From Branchinecta lynchi (lineage: Eukaryota > Arthropoda > Branchiopoda > Anostraca > Branchinectidae): 64,000 nt of DNA. The notes under the pieces were generated by a model. That model searched no databases. It saw nothing but the letters and a program-made list of their open reading frames with translations, and was not told the DNA's origin. The DNA is taken from contig JAKZAP010000007.1 of assembly GCA_023053575.1 (NCBI GenBank), forward strand, positions 23,895,464 through 23,959,463, written 5' to 3'. Positions 10,365-23,100 of the stretch are shown here, in pieces; within the stretch, counting starts at the first letter, position 1, and each line of letters starts with the position of its first letter. The position numbers and the translations under genes are program-made.

Positions 10365-11015
10365 ACTTTTCCGGAAATCCGGTCAGGAATTCTAGCCTGC
10401 GACCGTTATGACCTGACCGATTGCGCGCACCGTTGAGAAATCAAAATTGAAAGTTTACTGCATAGAATGTGCGGTATACTACTGATTTTCTCTCTTTCGA
10501 TTCTTCCACACCTTTTCATTAACTTTTGCGTCTATTATGTAGTATTGTGCGCATGTTACTGGGGTATATATTACCGCAGTGAGCAAAAAATTATGTTTCG
10601 AAGTGTTTCTATTTTGCCAAATATTTCGCCAACTGGGTCTCGAATGTGAATAAGTATTCCTTCAGCCCAGGCTGACTGCGAATCATTTCTGTTGGTGCTA
10701 AATGAATTAGTCGGCTGACTTTGCGGTATTTCGCCCTTCTTGGCAAGGGTTCTCTTCAGGCACAAAATTAGACACTGGAGATTCTTGTTTGGTTAATTTC
10801 CAAGAGGGTTGGTAAAACCGAATTTCAGCTGCTGATGCATTTAGCGGCATATCAAATGTTAGGCCAACATTAAAGTCACAGAATATTGTCATAGTTGAAC
10901 CAAATATTTTTGATCGTGTGCACAGATTTTTTGCATATTTATTAGGCTATGTACCTGAATATTCCTCTTATTTTTGTACTTGATGTATCTTTTGTACAGT
11001 CTTAAAATAAAAGAA

Positions 11016-11021
11016 TTTATT
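11016..11021 (-). promoter_or_regulatory. Candidate polyadenylation signal of the eIF2B beta gene
   Basis: AATAAA on the minus strand, 18 bases after the stop codon at 11040. It would give a very short 3' UTR unless a later signal is used. Confidence 0.4.
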
Positions 11022-11039
11022 CCGTAAATAAACAAAATC

Positions 11040-11109
11040 TTAAAGGTGGTCGTCCATGCTATACTGCTCTGAGAGAAGTCGGAAGATGTAGGATGGAGGG
11101 TGGTCGCCG
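11040..11109 (-). CDS. EIF2B2: EIF2B2 last coding exon
   Basis: The acceptor CGTTTCAG precedes 11109. The first base completes a Thr codon begun in the exon ending at 12525. It encodes GDHPPSYIFRLLSEQYSMDDHL and then TAA. The family ends with a closely similar PSYIYRLMSELYHPDD segment, so this is the true C terminus. Confidence 0.9.
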
Positions 11110-14100
11110 CTGAAACGAAACAATAAATTAAAGGACCCTCTTGCTTTTCACCCCCCCCCCCCCCCGCCCCCGTGACCATGCACGTGGTCTACTAACCTCT
11201 GGACTAATTACAAATCCTTGCGATTCACTTTATATGATCTTTCACTAGCCGAAAATTTTTCAGGGTTGCCATTAACGAACACGAACTTCTTTTTTTCTCG
11301 AAAAGTCACTAGGAGGCATTGTCAAACTTGATTCCTCTCGGATCCGCTGTTCTCGCAATAAGCATTTAACCACGGGAGCATTTGTTTTAAAGGAGCTGTC
11401 TCACCTGTGTACTAATTCCACCTACTTCTGTAATCACACCATATAAACCCGGAGACCTCAATTTGTACGGCACATTCTAACCCCTCTGACAAAACCACGC
11501 TGGTTTTCTCACTTGCCGCGTTTTCCTGCCTTCGTTGTGTATCACGCTGTCGACGGTTTTCAGCGACAAGTTTTTTCATTAGAAAAACCGGTTATGTTCA
11601 ATTCAATTTATTTTCGAAAATTCGCTCACGGACGAAGCCGAACATTGAATTTCTTCCGTCATGTATAACTTAACAATTAACTAATGTTAAAACAACTATA
11701 TCTAATGTTATTCATAAAACGTAAACTGTTTTCACCATAACTCAACGGGTCTCGGAAAAGGCTTAAAACAGCCAAAACCGTGGGTTATTTGTGGAAAGCA
11801 CAGCATAGTTTTAAAGTATTCAAATATATTAAAATACTGTAAGTTGAAGTAAATAGTGCGAGGGGTCCTTTAAAGTTTTCGCCAGAAAAAAAACAAATAT
11901 TATTGCGCGAAGCCTGTCCATAAATCGCAAAGCGCTACCAGGAGAATCCCAATCTCACTAGACAAGTGCGATTTTTTTATTTGTTTTTACAAAATTTCCC
12001 GTCCACTCTACGGCGAAAAAAGCCATGGGCGTATTCTCGCCTTTCCCCGAGGACTCCACTTGACGAGTCCCCGCGTTCTTGTTTTTCCCGGGTACTCACT
12101 CCCAGAATTCTCGCGAGTCTCCACGGACGGGGAATGCTCCGAGTATCATCACCATCATCGAAAAGGACTCCCTTTCAGATTCGGAGGGGAATCAATTTTT
12201 GCTGGTGTTGGTGCAACGTAAAAAAACAAAAATAAAATGGATCCAGACTAATTTGGTCAACTGCATATATTTTTTTTCGAATAAAATCAATTTTGGAAGC
12301 ATTCTCCGTGTTCTCGCTGTTTCTGTACGCGGTTGAGTGACTCCATCTATTCTCGCCGTTCCCTTCAATTCCCCGAGGAGTCCTCGGGAAACGGCGAGAA
12401 TACGCCTCGTGTCTAAAGCTGGGCTTTAAGGATAAGCCTTGCTGATCCGCATTACCGATCATCTCTGAAGAGGACGTGGTTCCATGTCCCAAATTCAGGG
12501 ATGAAAACCTTGAGGAATACTTACGTTTCAGTTATAAACAAGGTCACTAGCTCTGGTGGAACATAATCAAACATCGGGTTCAGAACTCGTACTTTTCCGA
12601 TCAGGTCACCATCTCGACGGTCCAACACCGAGTCAATTGGTCCCAGTTTGTTGAACCCTTTATCATGAGCGGAAGACACGTACTTTGGGCAAAACTTGAA
12701 GATAGGTGCGCAGGCCAAAAACTAGAAAAAGAAAAAAAGTATTATTTGACAGAAAAAATAACTGAGCAGGCCAGAAAGTGATGGAAGTCGTATTTGAGGA
12801 AAATAATGAAAGTAACTAGTAGGCACAACTTGGCGATAAGTGCCCAGGCCAGAAAGTTACTATAATTCTTATTTAAGGAGAAAAAAATGAGCCGAGCCGA
12901 AAAGGAGGAAATATTATTACAGGAAAAGATTCAAAAAGTAGCTGTACGGGACTTGATAGGTGCAGAGATATAAAATGAAAAACAAAACGATTTACTCAGG
13001 CCGAGACAAAAAGGTAACTTCAAGCCAAGATGACATGGCTATATAGCTGCTTTCGTTGCATTTCGGGCTGTCTCTGGTGTTCTGTCACCGGTGTCCGGTT
13101 CTTCTCTTGCAACGTGTTTTTTGTTCACTGGTGGATAGTCAACGACGAGTGCAAAAACGGCCTAAATTCTGGTTTTCCGCGAAACCCTGTAAAAATGTTG
13201 ACGAAAAGTTGCCAACTTCTCGGTAAAGCCGGGCTTCCGAGCAGGTTCTGGTTGGTTCGCACCGGTGTGATAAAACCGGACACCGGTTAGTTCAGAAACG
13301 GGTCATAAGACTGGTGATTAGTCATCGATGGATGCAAAAAACGCCTTATAAGAATAACCGGTGAGAACTCCCGTGACAAAGAACGCAGCTATAGTTCAGA
13401 AATGAAAATTTCATCACCTGCAGGCACAATAAGCGGCGGATAAGAGCATTGGTTCGTGCTTGCCATCTTTTACAGAGGGAAATAGTGAGGCAGTGGGTAG
13501 TGATGCACTGGTTATGCAGGTTATGCTTTCTTCATGGGGGGGGGGGGGAGGGGGACCTGGTAACATTTACCGAATTAGTCCTATATTCGGCGATGATCAT
13601 GAAATGTGTAGTTCATTCGGTATGCAAGTGTGTGGAGCTGAATGAATAGAGAAAGAGGTGGTTGGATAGAGGAAATCTAATGAAGAATGGATGGTAAGGA
13701 TGATGATGTTCTCTTATTTGATGGTGCAAAACGGATACTTCAGCTGAATTTTATGGAGCTATATTTCGCTTGAATAGGACCCTTGCCAAGAATGGCCAAA
13801 ATATAGCTCCAATAAAATTCAGCTGACGTATCCGTTTTGCACCATTAAATATGATTCGCAGTCAGCTTGGGCTGAAGGAATATTGATGTGTTCCTTACTG
13901 CGAAAACTTGGGCGTTACTTGACGCTTGCGATGGAGCATAGAATGAGATTTCTAGACTTGGAGGTTCAATTCAATTTACTTTCAAACCATTCAAGGACTA
14001 GCCGAATTTTCATTTTTTTGTCAACAAAAATAACTGTATAAAGATAAAATGACATCAAACTTAAAGTGGATAAATACAACAACAAAACAATATACTCGGG

Positions 14101-17100
14101 CCGCAATATAGGTTATTTTTGTTGGTGTTAAATAAGTTAGTGTATCTATACAGTTTTTGATGCCATGGCCCTCGGACTTATTCGGTAATAGCTTACATTC
14201 ATTCGTTCATTGCAGCGTTACTATCGTCTTTCTCTCCGTACAGTAACAACCACAAGCTTGTGAAAAGAATTTAAACGACTGGAACCAGCTAACAATGGAA
14301 ACGACCCTTTTAACTTCCGAAGATGGTCCTCCGAAACGGCTCAGATGTATAACAGGAGCAAGTTCTGGTAACGTAGATGCACCATCGAAAAGCCGTCATT
14401 TCGAGCGTGTAACTACGCATGCGTCACGAATCCTGGCTATTTAAAATAAAATATAAAATATAACTGCAGTAAAAAGGCTTTCGCCTCTGTTAATTTCTCG
14501 AGACACTGTGTACACTAAATTGAATTTCAGCCAGGTGACGATCCACGCCTGCTTTAAACTGATTGATAGTTTCGGCATTTACGACATTTCCGGGGAGATT
14601 AGCGGACAAAGCTGTTTGAAATAAAAGTTGTTTGACTGGTTGACCTAAACCTGATTTTGCAGCAATTTTTGACAGAAATTTATTTGGTGTCAAGGCTGGA
14701 AAGCATTTTTCTATTTTCAACAAAATATCGTGCCAGGGATTAATCTGGCCAATCACGTTACAGAGATCCATAGTTTCTACGCTCCCGAGCGTGGTAAGCA
14801 AATAGTTACTATTTCGAGAAGGTTGGAACGGTCTGCGAAGTAACTTTTCACGAAGTCTGAACGAAAATAATAACTAACGGTTACTATTGTTAGAAGGGTG
14901 GAACACGCTCTTGATGACCTTTCGACGAGTTTAAATTTCAAGAAAGAGATCGGCTGATGGATATTTGGAAACCGCATTATGGAGATACGGAGCCAGCTTC
15001 CGTCTTACGTCGATGCCAGACCATCGGTCGAAGCCTTCAAAGAAGCACTGGAAGACAATTTTGGAAGCTACAAATATTGTACTGATAATTTGTGCAAAAA
15101 TTCTGCAGAGACTTGCGCTTTTTGCAATTAATAACAAATAATAATATGATGTGTTAAATACAATACCGTTTTCGAATAATGCTTAGCCGCCATTGCCACC
15201 ACGTGCATCCCAGCCATAGCTTTGCAGCCACCGTTGGCGTAAACAGAGTGGGGCTCGATGATGACCTTGTTTACGCGGGGCATTACAGCAAACACTGTTG
15301 AGTGTGGAATTACGGTTACTTGCATATTACTGGACAGCTCTCGGGCCATTTCTTTTGCCTGGAAGCAAAAATAACGAAATTACTAACACAAAATAAATTG
15401 GTGTTGTGCCCATGCACAACGTCTGGTTTCATGTCATCGACACAAGTCATAAACCCCTCGCCGCACAATAATTCGTGACATACTCTACACGATACAAGGT
15501 ACTGAAGACCGGGTGAAAATGTGTTGCGGTACTCCGTTGCAACGTTATCCATATAATCGATTTTCATCGAAGAATTAACTTTTCTTTCGAATTTGTGGTA
15601 CGTCCATCACCATGTGCTTGTACCCCTATGCTTGAAACAGTTAGCAACTGCAATGGTAAAATATTGCTAAAGACAAATCTTAAATAGCCTTCAAGTAACT
15701 CTATACCATCTCCGAACCGAAGTCTAGCAGCTGGAGAAAGGAGAAGTCTCTCCCCCAGAAAGAAGAAGTCTCTCCACCAAAAAGATGAAGTCTCTTCACC
15801 AGAAAGAAGAAGTCCCCGAGGGTCAGTGGATCCCGCCGACTATAACCAGTAGGCAGACTCTGGAATTGAAGACTGGTTGCGTTTTTGCAGATACCATGGT
15901 ATCTGATACCACCATGAAGTCATTTTCGCAGTTACTGTGGTATATAATACCATGGTCAAAAGGCGGTTTTGCAGTTACCGTGGTATCTGGCCAGTTACCG
16001 TGGTACCTGATATCCAGATATCACCGTTCAGGTTCTTTTATTTCAAAAATACTTTGTGACAATATATTTTTAATCCGTCCTGACAGTGGTAGCTGATCGT
16101 GATATATGAAAAAGTGATCTCAATTTCATCTTCACCAACACAATACATGAGCCTGAGTTTTTGTCAAAATGGTGGGAAAGAAGTTTAGCACTTGTGATGT
16201 GAGTGGATATTGGTATTTCTTTTTGGGATGTCTTCTAAAAAGGGCAAATTCAGCAATTGTCGTTTCTGCTAAGACACCGTAGTATCAGATACCACGGTAA
16301 CTACAAACACGACAAAATGCAAATCCGATTACCGTGGTTCCAGATACAATGGTATCTGCAAAATAGCAACGCGTCGGGATGAATTCTGCCTCGACGGGCC
16401 AGCAGTGCACACTCTAAACATCACTCTTGAGAGCAAAATAAAAAAAAAATAAATAAAAAAAATAATGCAGTTTGTTCAAATCCAAGATGTAAAAATAAGC
16501 TAGCTTTTCAGTTAAACTTAAATCCCTGCAAATATCTAGGATGTCTTCTTTCGTTAATACTCCCCCAGAGTGCCGGAATCCAGTCCGGTTCTGTCACTGA
16601 TATATCTAAGGCTTATGCTTGCCGTTCACGTGTCATCCCAATCGCTACACTCTAAGTGTGTCACAAAATCCCCCCCCCCCCCCCGGGACTCTCCCCATAT
16701 TGATGTGTTCATTTGTGGCTCCAATAGCGTATATTAAAGTTGCTGCGGTTAAAAAGCTCGTAGTTGGATATCGGTCGCGATCAGGTGGTGCCGCCTCGCG
16801 GTGTGCGCTGCCTTGATTGGACAATCTACCGGACTGTCCGGGGTGCTCTTAACCGAGTGTCCTCTCTGGCCGGTACGTTTACTTTGAACAAAGAGTGCTT
16901 ATTTCTTGCTTGAGGTGTTTTGCTTTACAACACATAAATGTTTGATGCCTCATCTTGAGAATGGTATACAGTAGAGGGCGGGTCGGTATGAAACAAAAGC
17001 GGAGCTTAGGCTTGGGATTAAGAAATCTAGGTTTAAATATTGGGAGATTTCTAGATTTTTTTTTCCCATGAACTCATAACTCGAGCTCTAGGTGAAACAA

Positions 17101-20100
17101 CAAGACCAAAGGTTTCGATGGGATCCCAAAAATTCAATATCTGATCCAGACAACTGGGTCTTGTCTTAGCCAGATCCAGTCTTCGCCAGACTCCTTGAAC
17201 ATTTTTACAATTAAAATTCAGAAACAGATTAAGGCCAAATAGCTAATCACCTGAGAAAACCAAGTTCAGATTTTGATTCAGCATGTGTGTTTACCCCTAT
17301 AAGTCATATCTGTTTTGACGAAAACTTCCTGCCACTTCTGCCAATTTCACGGTTCCGGCCGAACTCCAGAACTACTTGTCCGGCGAAAAAAGAAAGCTCA
17401 AAGACGAAATCAGGGTATCTTATTTCCCCAGTAATGAACATCTAATCAACTTCAAATAGAAATTTAGCTTATAACAAATTTTCCGATTCCAGCCGGATTC
17501 CGGTCGAACTATATGTCCGGGTAAAATATGATTGTCATACAGGGACTCAGCATCTCTTCTTACCCCTAAATCGCTTATCTAATCAACTAGAAATAAAACT
17601 TTGACTTCCAACAGATTTCCGGTTTTGGCCGGATTCCGGACGAACTACATGTCGGGTAGAAAATTGTTTTCACATAACTTTCCAGCATGTCTTCTTGCCC
17701 TAAATCGAACATCTAATCAACTCCAAATAAAACTTTTAATTTTGACAAACTTTCCGGTTTGGGCCGGATTCCGGTCGAAATACTTGTCCGTCAAGAAAAT
17801 AGTTTTCACCATCGTCTTCAGCATGTCTTCCTACCCATAAATCGAACATCTAATCAATTTCAAATAAAACTTTTACTTTCAAGAAACTTTCCGGTTTGGG
17901 CCGGATTCCGGGCGAAATACTTGTCCGTCGAGAAACAAATTTTCACCATCGTCTTCAGCATGTCTTCCTACCCCTAAATCGAACATCTAATCAACTTCAA
18001 ATAAAACTTTTACTTTCAACAAACTTTCCGGTTTTGGCCGGATTCCGGGCGAACTACTTGTCCGATGACAAAATAGTTTTCACCATCGTGTTCAGCATGT
18101 CTTCTTACCCCATTATCGACTATCACATTAGCTGTTTCAAAATATTTGTGTGTCCCTTAATTTGAACCCCCTCCCCCACCCCTAAATGTAGAGCTACAAA
18201 GCCCATCTACGAACTTGACTGGTCCGACGACCCAACGAACCCTCACACCAAGTTTCATCAAAATATCTCATTCCCTTCGAGAGTTATCGTGCTTACAGAC
18301 GGACGGACAGACGGACAACTTTTGCGATGTCATAGGTATCCCTCCACTTACGTTTTGGGATAAAAAAAAAAAACTAAGCACAGTCAAAATAATTCAGTGT
18401 ATTAAAATCCAAGATGTAAAAATAGCTGGCTCTTCAGTAAACTTTCCGATCTAATAGAAAACTCGGTCTAACAAGTGTCGCGAACTAGTCACAGACCGAT
18501 CGCTGACCCCAGGTCAGCATTTTTCAACATTTTTTGTTCCATGAATTAAATTGAATGCTTTTCATCAATACTAGAGCTCTGGGTGAAAAAAAAAAGAAGA
18601 GCTACGAGCTCATATGGTGCTTGTTACAAGTAGGCGGTACAACAAAGTTGATGAGCACGTCACAAACTTCACCCTCCATCCAAAAAAGTGGCCGAACATG
18701 ACTTGAAAACATAAAAGTCGCGTCTCTGACATCTCCTTTTCCCGTCCATCAAGTTCGACTGGAATCGGAGCGTAGCCTACCCAATCCCTCGACTGCAACT
18801 GTTTCACGAGTCAGTCATATGATATAGTAACCAAACTCATCGACGAAGGTCTTCCAGTGGATCTTATTTTGCTTGACCAGGCCAAGGCATTCGATAAGGT
18901 TGTTCATGCTTACCTTCTTTATAAACTGTCCAGATATCACTTACATGCTGATGTTGTAGAATGGATAGAGTCTTTCTTGACCGGGCGTACACAGAGTGTG
19001 ACGATTTACAATGATCATGGCTCACAATCCTTCTCCGACCCAAGCCCAGTATTGAGTGGCGTTCCACAAGGCACCAAGCTTGGGCCAACGTTATTCAGCA
19101 TCTATATAAATGATTGCCCCTCTGTTGTACAAAACACCCTTACACTCTTTGCTGACGACTCAAAACTCTTCGGTCCTGTTGCCAACAACAACCAAAATCT
19201 GAAGTGCAAGCTGACCTTGATGCTCTTTCTAACTGGTCATCTCTGTGGCTTTTGGAGTTCAATGCTGCGAAGTGTAAAGTTCTTCACTTTGGACCTAAGA
19301 ACCCTCAACATACACATACCATGTTGAATGGATCAAAAAACCACACCAACCTAAAAAGTGTGGAGGAAGAAAAAGACCTGGGCGTCATAATTGACAACCA
19401 GTTTAAATTTCATCCCCACACTCGCCACCAAGTCGCTAAAGGAAACAGAGCACTCGGGCTTGTCAAAAGGACCATCACCTTTAGGAAGCCTATGATCATT
19501 AAGAAGCTCTACACTGCGCTTGTGAGACCCCACCTTGAGTACGGCATGATTGTTGCATCACCCCACCCCAAAATGGATGCCAAAGCCCTAGAGGGGGTGC
19601 AAAGAAGAGCCACTAAGATGTGCCCACAATTGAAAGCTTTGGCATACCACGAACGGTTGAGGGTACTGAAGCTTCCCAGACTCTCATATCGACGTAAACG
19701 GGATGACGTCCTGATGGTAAAAAAGCTGCTGGCAATCAAAGTCGACCAGAGGCCATTCAACGAAGCTCCAACTGACCAGCTGTAAACGACGCGAGCGGCA
19801 CAGTTTTTCTCTGTACGGAGTGTACCACTCTGGAACAGCCTTTCCGAAAAAACTGTCAACGCTGCTACCCTGGATGGCTTCAAAAAAGGTGTGGACGAGG
19901 ACTGGCAAAATGCTGAATGTCGGCTGCACTGGGATTCCAGTGAACCGATGTGACAACAACATCTACCAACCAAGAAAAGTCGACTAGACTGGAGTGCCAG
20001 TGAGCCGATGTAAAAACAACGATCTATCAATCATGACGCCAACCAGCGAGAGACTCTACAGGAGGATCACACCACCTTATCTCGTTGGAAGTGCGATTTA

Positions 20101-23100
20101 AGGTAATTCAAGGTAACGACTGTTCTTCCGACCAAGTTTCATCCCGATCCCACCACTCTATAAGCGTTTCCTAATATTTCCGGTTCCCCCCTCCAATTCC
20201 CCCGAAAGTCACCGGATTTGAAGTGAGACGTCTGAGACACGAGGTATAAATATGAGGTTTCATTAAGATACGATCATCCGTCAGAAAGTTAAAAGTATCT
20301 CAATTTTCCGGTTTCCCCTCCCCCCCTCCCCCTAGATGGTCGGATCGGGAAAACGACTATTTAAAATGGGACATCTGAGACACGAGGTCTTTCTATATAT
20401 CAAGTTTCATTGAGATCCGATCAGCCGTTCGTAAGTTAAATATACCTCACTTGTCGGATCCCCCCTCCCTCCACTCCCCCCCCCCCCCCCCCCAGATGAT
20501 CGGATCGGGGAAACGACTATTCTCAAGTCCGTCTGATCGGGTCCCTGACACGCCTGCCGTTAGAAAGTTAAAAGTGTCTCAATTTTCCGGATTCCACTCC
20601 CTCCACTCCCCCCAGATGGTCGGATCGGGAAAACGACTATTCTCAAGTTAATCTGTTGGGATCCCTGACACGCCTGCCAAGTTTCATCGTCCTAGCACAT
20701 CAGGAAGTGCCAAACTCGCAGGATACCTAGAAATTCGGCCCCCCCCCCCCCCCCCAACTCCCCAAAGTGAGCGGATCCAGTCCTGTTATGTCAATCACGT
20801 ATGTAGGACTTGTGCTTGTTCTTCCCACCAAGTCTCATCGCAATCCCTCGACTCCAAGCGTTTCCCAAGATTTCCGGCTCCTCACTCCAGCTCCCCCCAA
20901 AGTCACCGGATCTGGTCCAGATTTTAATCGGGTCGTCTGGGGCACGAGGTCTTTCCAAATATCAAGTTTTATTAAGATCCGATCACCCGTTCAAAAGTTA
21001 TAAGTTCCTCAATATTCCAGATTCCCCTCCCTCCACTCGCCCCACGATATTCGGATCGGGAAAGTGACTACTTCCAACTTAATCATTTGAGGTCCCTGAT
21101 GTGCCTGAAAAGTTTCATCGTCCTAGCTTACGTGGAAGTGCCCAAAATAGCAAAACCCGGACCGACCGAAAGAAAGACAGACGGGCAGAAATTGCGATCC
21201 CTATATGGCACTTGGCCGAAAGGCAAGTGCCAGAATAAAAAAAAATAAGCACAGTCAAAATCATTCAGTGTATTAAAGTCCAAGATAAAAAAAATAGCTG
21301 GCTTTCCAGTAAACAGTAAACGTTCAAATCTAATAGAAAATCGGTCTAACAAGTGTTGCGAACTAGTCACAAACCGATCGCTGACCCCGGGGTACTCAGT
21401 AAATATATATTTCGCGACTCACATTTTTGTTCCATGAATAAACTGGAATATTTATATAGCCTTTCCGGTTAGCTAAGAGGCTTGACTGCCTCTATTGCTG
21501 GAGGCTTCGGGCCTTCCACCGGGCTTTCCACCTTCCACCGTCGTTTTTTATGACGGTAAAACGAACCTTACTTATGGTGGAGCCGGACAAGCGTGGCAGT
21601 AAAAAAAACACCTTTGATCTAGATTATAGGATTCACTTACATTTGGGTCATCTGGTGTATCAACCACTATCACATGGAATTTCCTATGTTTGGCTGCTTT
21701 CCGCAGAAAAGCTGCAACGTACTTTGAGCTTCCGAAAGTTAGAATCAACTCTTCTGACTGAATATGCTGAGTAGATTTCTTAGCAATGGTTACTTCACTG
21801 TAAATAGAAAATAATCAGTTATACACAGTTTGGTAGGTTACTCTCAAAAGAAACAAAAAAAAAAACATTTTTGGTTTGCCACAAAAATCTACCCTAGGAG
21901 GTGAACTACATCTAAAAGCAACATTTTCTGATGTTCCCCGAAACTGAGGTCAGACTCAGACGTCTACACATTACTCAGGCTGCGTTTGATTCGAGTCCTC
22001 CTTGTCTCAGCCTTGTCTTCTTGTTACTGCCTTGTCACGGTTTAAAAGTTTAAAGCCGTTTTATTTAGCCTGTCAGGTGAATGGCCCAATGGACAAGCAT
22101 CACAAATAAAACGCAATCGAGAAATCTATCCGATATAGGACCGACACTTGCTCCGAGATCATGTCATCATTCATGGCGTCCTGTCTGACAGGGCACTAGT
22201 TGCGTTTTTGCAGGTACCATGGTATCTGATATCACGGTTTAAAGGCGTTTTTGCAGTTATTGTGGTACCTGATACAACGGTCAAAAGCCGTTTTGCAGTT
22301 ATCGTTGTATCTGGCCAGTTGCCGTGGTATCTGATATTCAAATACCACGGTCTGACCGTGGTATCTGAAAAAGTCATCTCACTTTTTGTCAAAATGGTGG
22401 GAAAGAAGTTTGGCACTCAGTGGTGTGACTGAATATCAGTTTTTCTTTTGGGATGACTTCGAAAAGTCAGTTTCGGCAATTGTCGTTTTGGCAGAGCAAC
22501 CGTATATCAGATACCACGATAACTGCAAAAACGACTGATTGTAGATCCAGTTACCGTGGTAACAGATACCATAGTTGCGTTTTTGAAGATACCATGGTGT
22601 CTGTTACCACGGTAACTGGATCTGCAATTAGTCATTTTTGCAGTTACCGTGGTATCTGATATACGGTTGCTTGATTACCAGTTATGTCACTAAGTGCTAA
22701 ACTTCTTTCTCACCAACAGCTCACCAATCTGACAAAATGTGATGAAAGTGAGATGACTTTTCAGATACCACGACCAGTTACCACGGTTTGACCGTAGTAT
22801 CTGAATATCAGATACCACGATAACTGGACAGATACCGACAGATACCGTGGTATCAGATACCATGGTATCAGATACCATGGTATCTGCAAAAACGCAACTC
22901 ATGGTATCTCGAAACACGCAACTACTGATAATTGTCAGCTGACAGGAGAAATAAAACGGCATTAAGCGGACAAGGCAGTTAAGTAAAACGGCATTTGGAC
23001 GACGGGACCGAGACACGGCTAAATAAAAAGCGGCTTCAGATTGCTAGTGACGGGGCTATACGACTAAGCCCAAAAGACGCCAGTGAACCTTGGGAAGAGA

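Larger units (their letters stand above)
8408..11039. other. Region between the two convergent genes
   Basis: Besides the two TA-flanked MITEs (8503-8718, 8898-9090) and a small reading frame at 10266-10364, I see no supported gene. A poly-G run sits at 8440. A foldback-repeat end (CCTTCAGCCCAGGCTGACTGCG and CCCTTCTTGGCAAGGG) occurs at 10655-10760. Confidence 0.5.
11110..12524 (-). other. EIF2B2 intron (1.4 kb)
   Basis: It contains a poly-C run at 11150, an orphan hAT-like end (CAGGGTTGCCATTAACG at 11262), a LINE 3' end in minus orientation (11598-11650), a roughly 125-bp repeat at 11745-11875 that recurs at 25670-25785 and 29505-29640, and a MITE at 12028-12407. Confidence 0.55.
12722..15166 (-). 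other. EIF2B2 intron (2.4 kb)
   Basis: It holds relics of the neighbouring exon start (12767-12965), a MITE at 13037-13394, a foldback element at 13717-13849, a LINE 3' end at 13967-14100, a repeat split by a LINE 3' end at 14400-14915, and a possible LINE C-terminal fragment at 14925-15131. Confidence 0.55.
15359..21640 (-). other. EIF2B2 intron (6.3 kb) packed with mobile DNA
   Basis: It carries a GATACC palindromic element (15875-16370), an 18S rRNA piece (16718-16900), a GGATCC element (17099-18361), a LINE (18780-20110) and a GCACTTG repeat (20112-21233). A short AGAAAGAAGAAGTCTCTCC-type tandem repeat lies at 15735-15815. At 15370-15570 an open minus-strand frame has no recognisable domain. 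Sequence 21243-21455 repeats 18371-18590. Confidence 0.55.

Noticed and set aside
11262..11290. Orphan hAT-like end CAGGGTTGCCATTAACG
   Set aside because: No partner end or duplication was found; the GGCAACCCTG end near 44190 is too far away to pair.
15316..15567. Cys-containing minus-strand frame next to an EIF2B2 exon
   Set aside because: It overlaps an exon in another frame and extends into the intron; no domain is recognisable.
17601..18165. Similar proteins of 65-118 residues (also 39733-40151, 47173-47370, 53109-53300, 57882-58468) that look like a gene family
   Set aside because: They are readings of the ~137-bp monomers and end blocks of the GGATCC element on either strand. Frames differ between copies.
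19509..20030. 173-residue minus-strand frame
   Set aside because: It is the antisense shadow of the LINE reverse transcriptase at 18780-20110.
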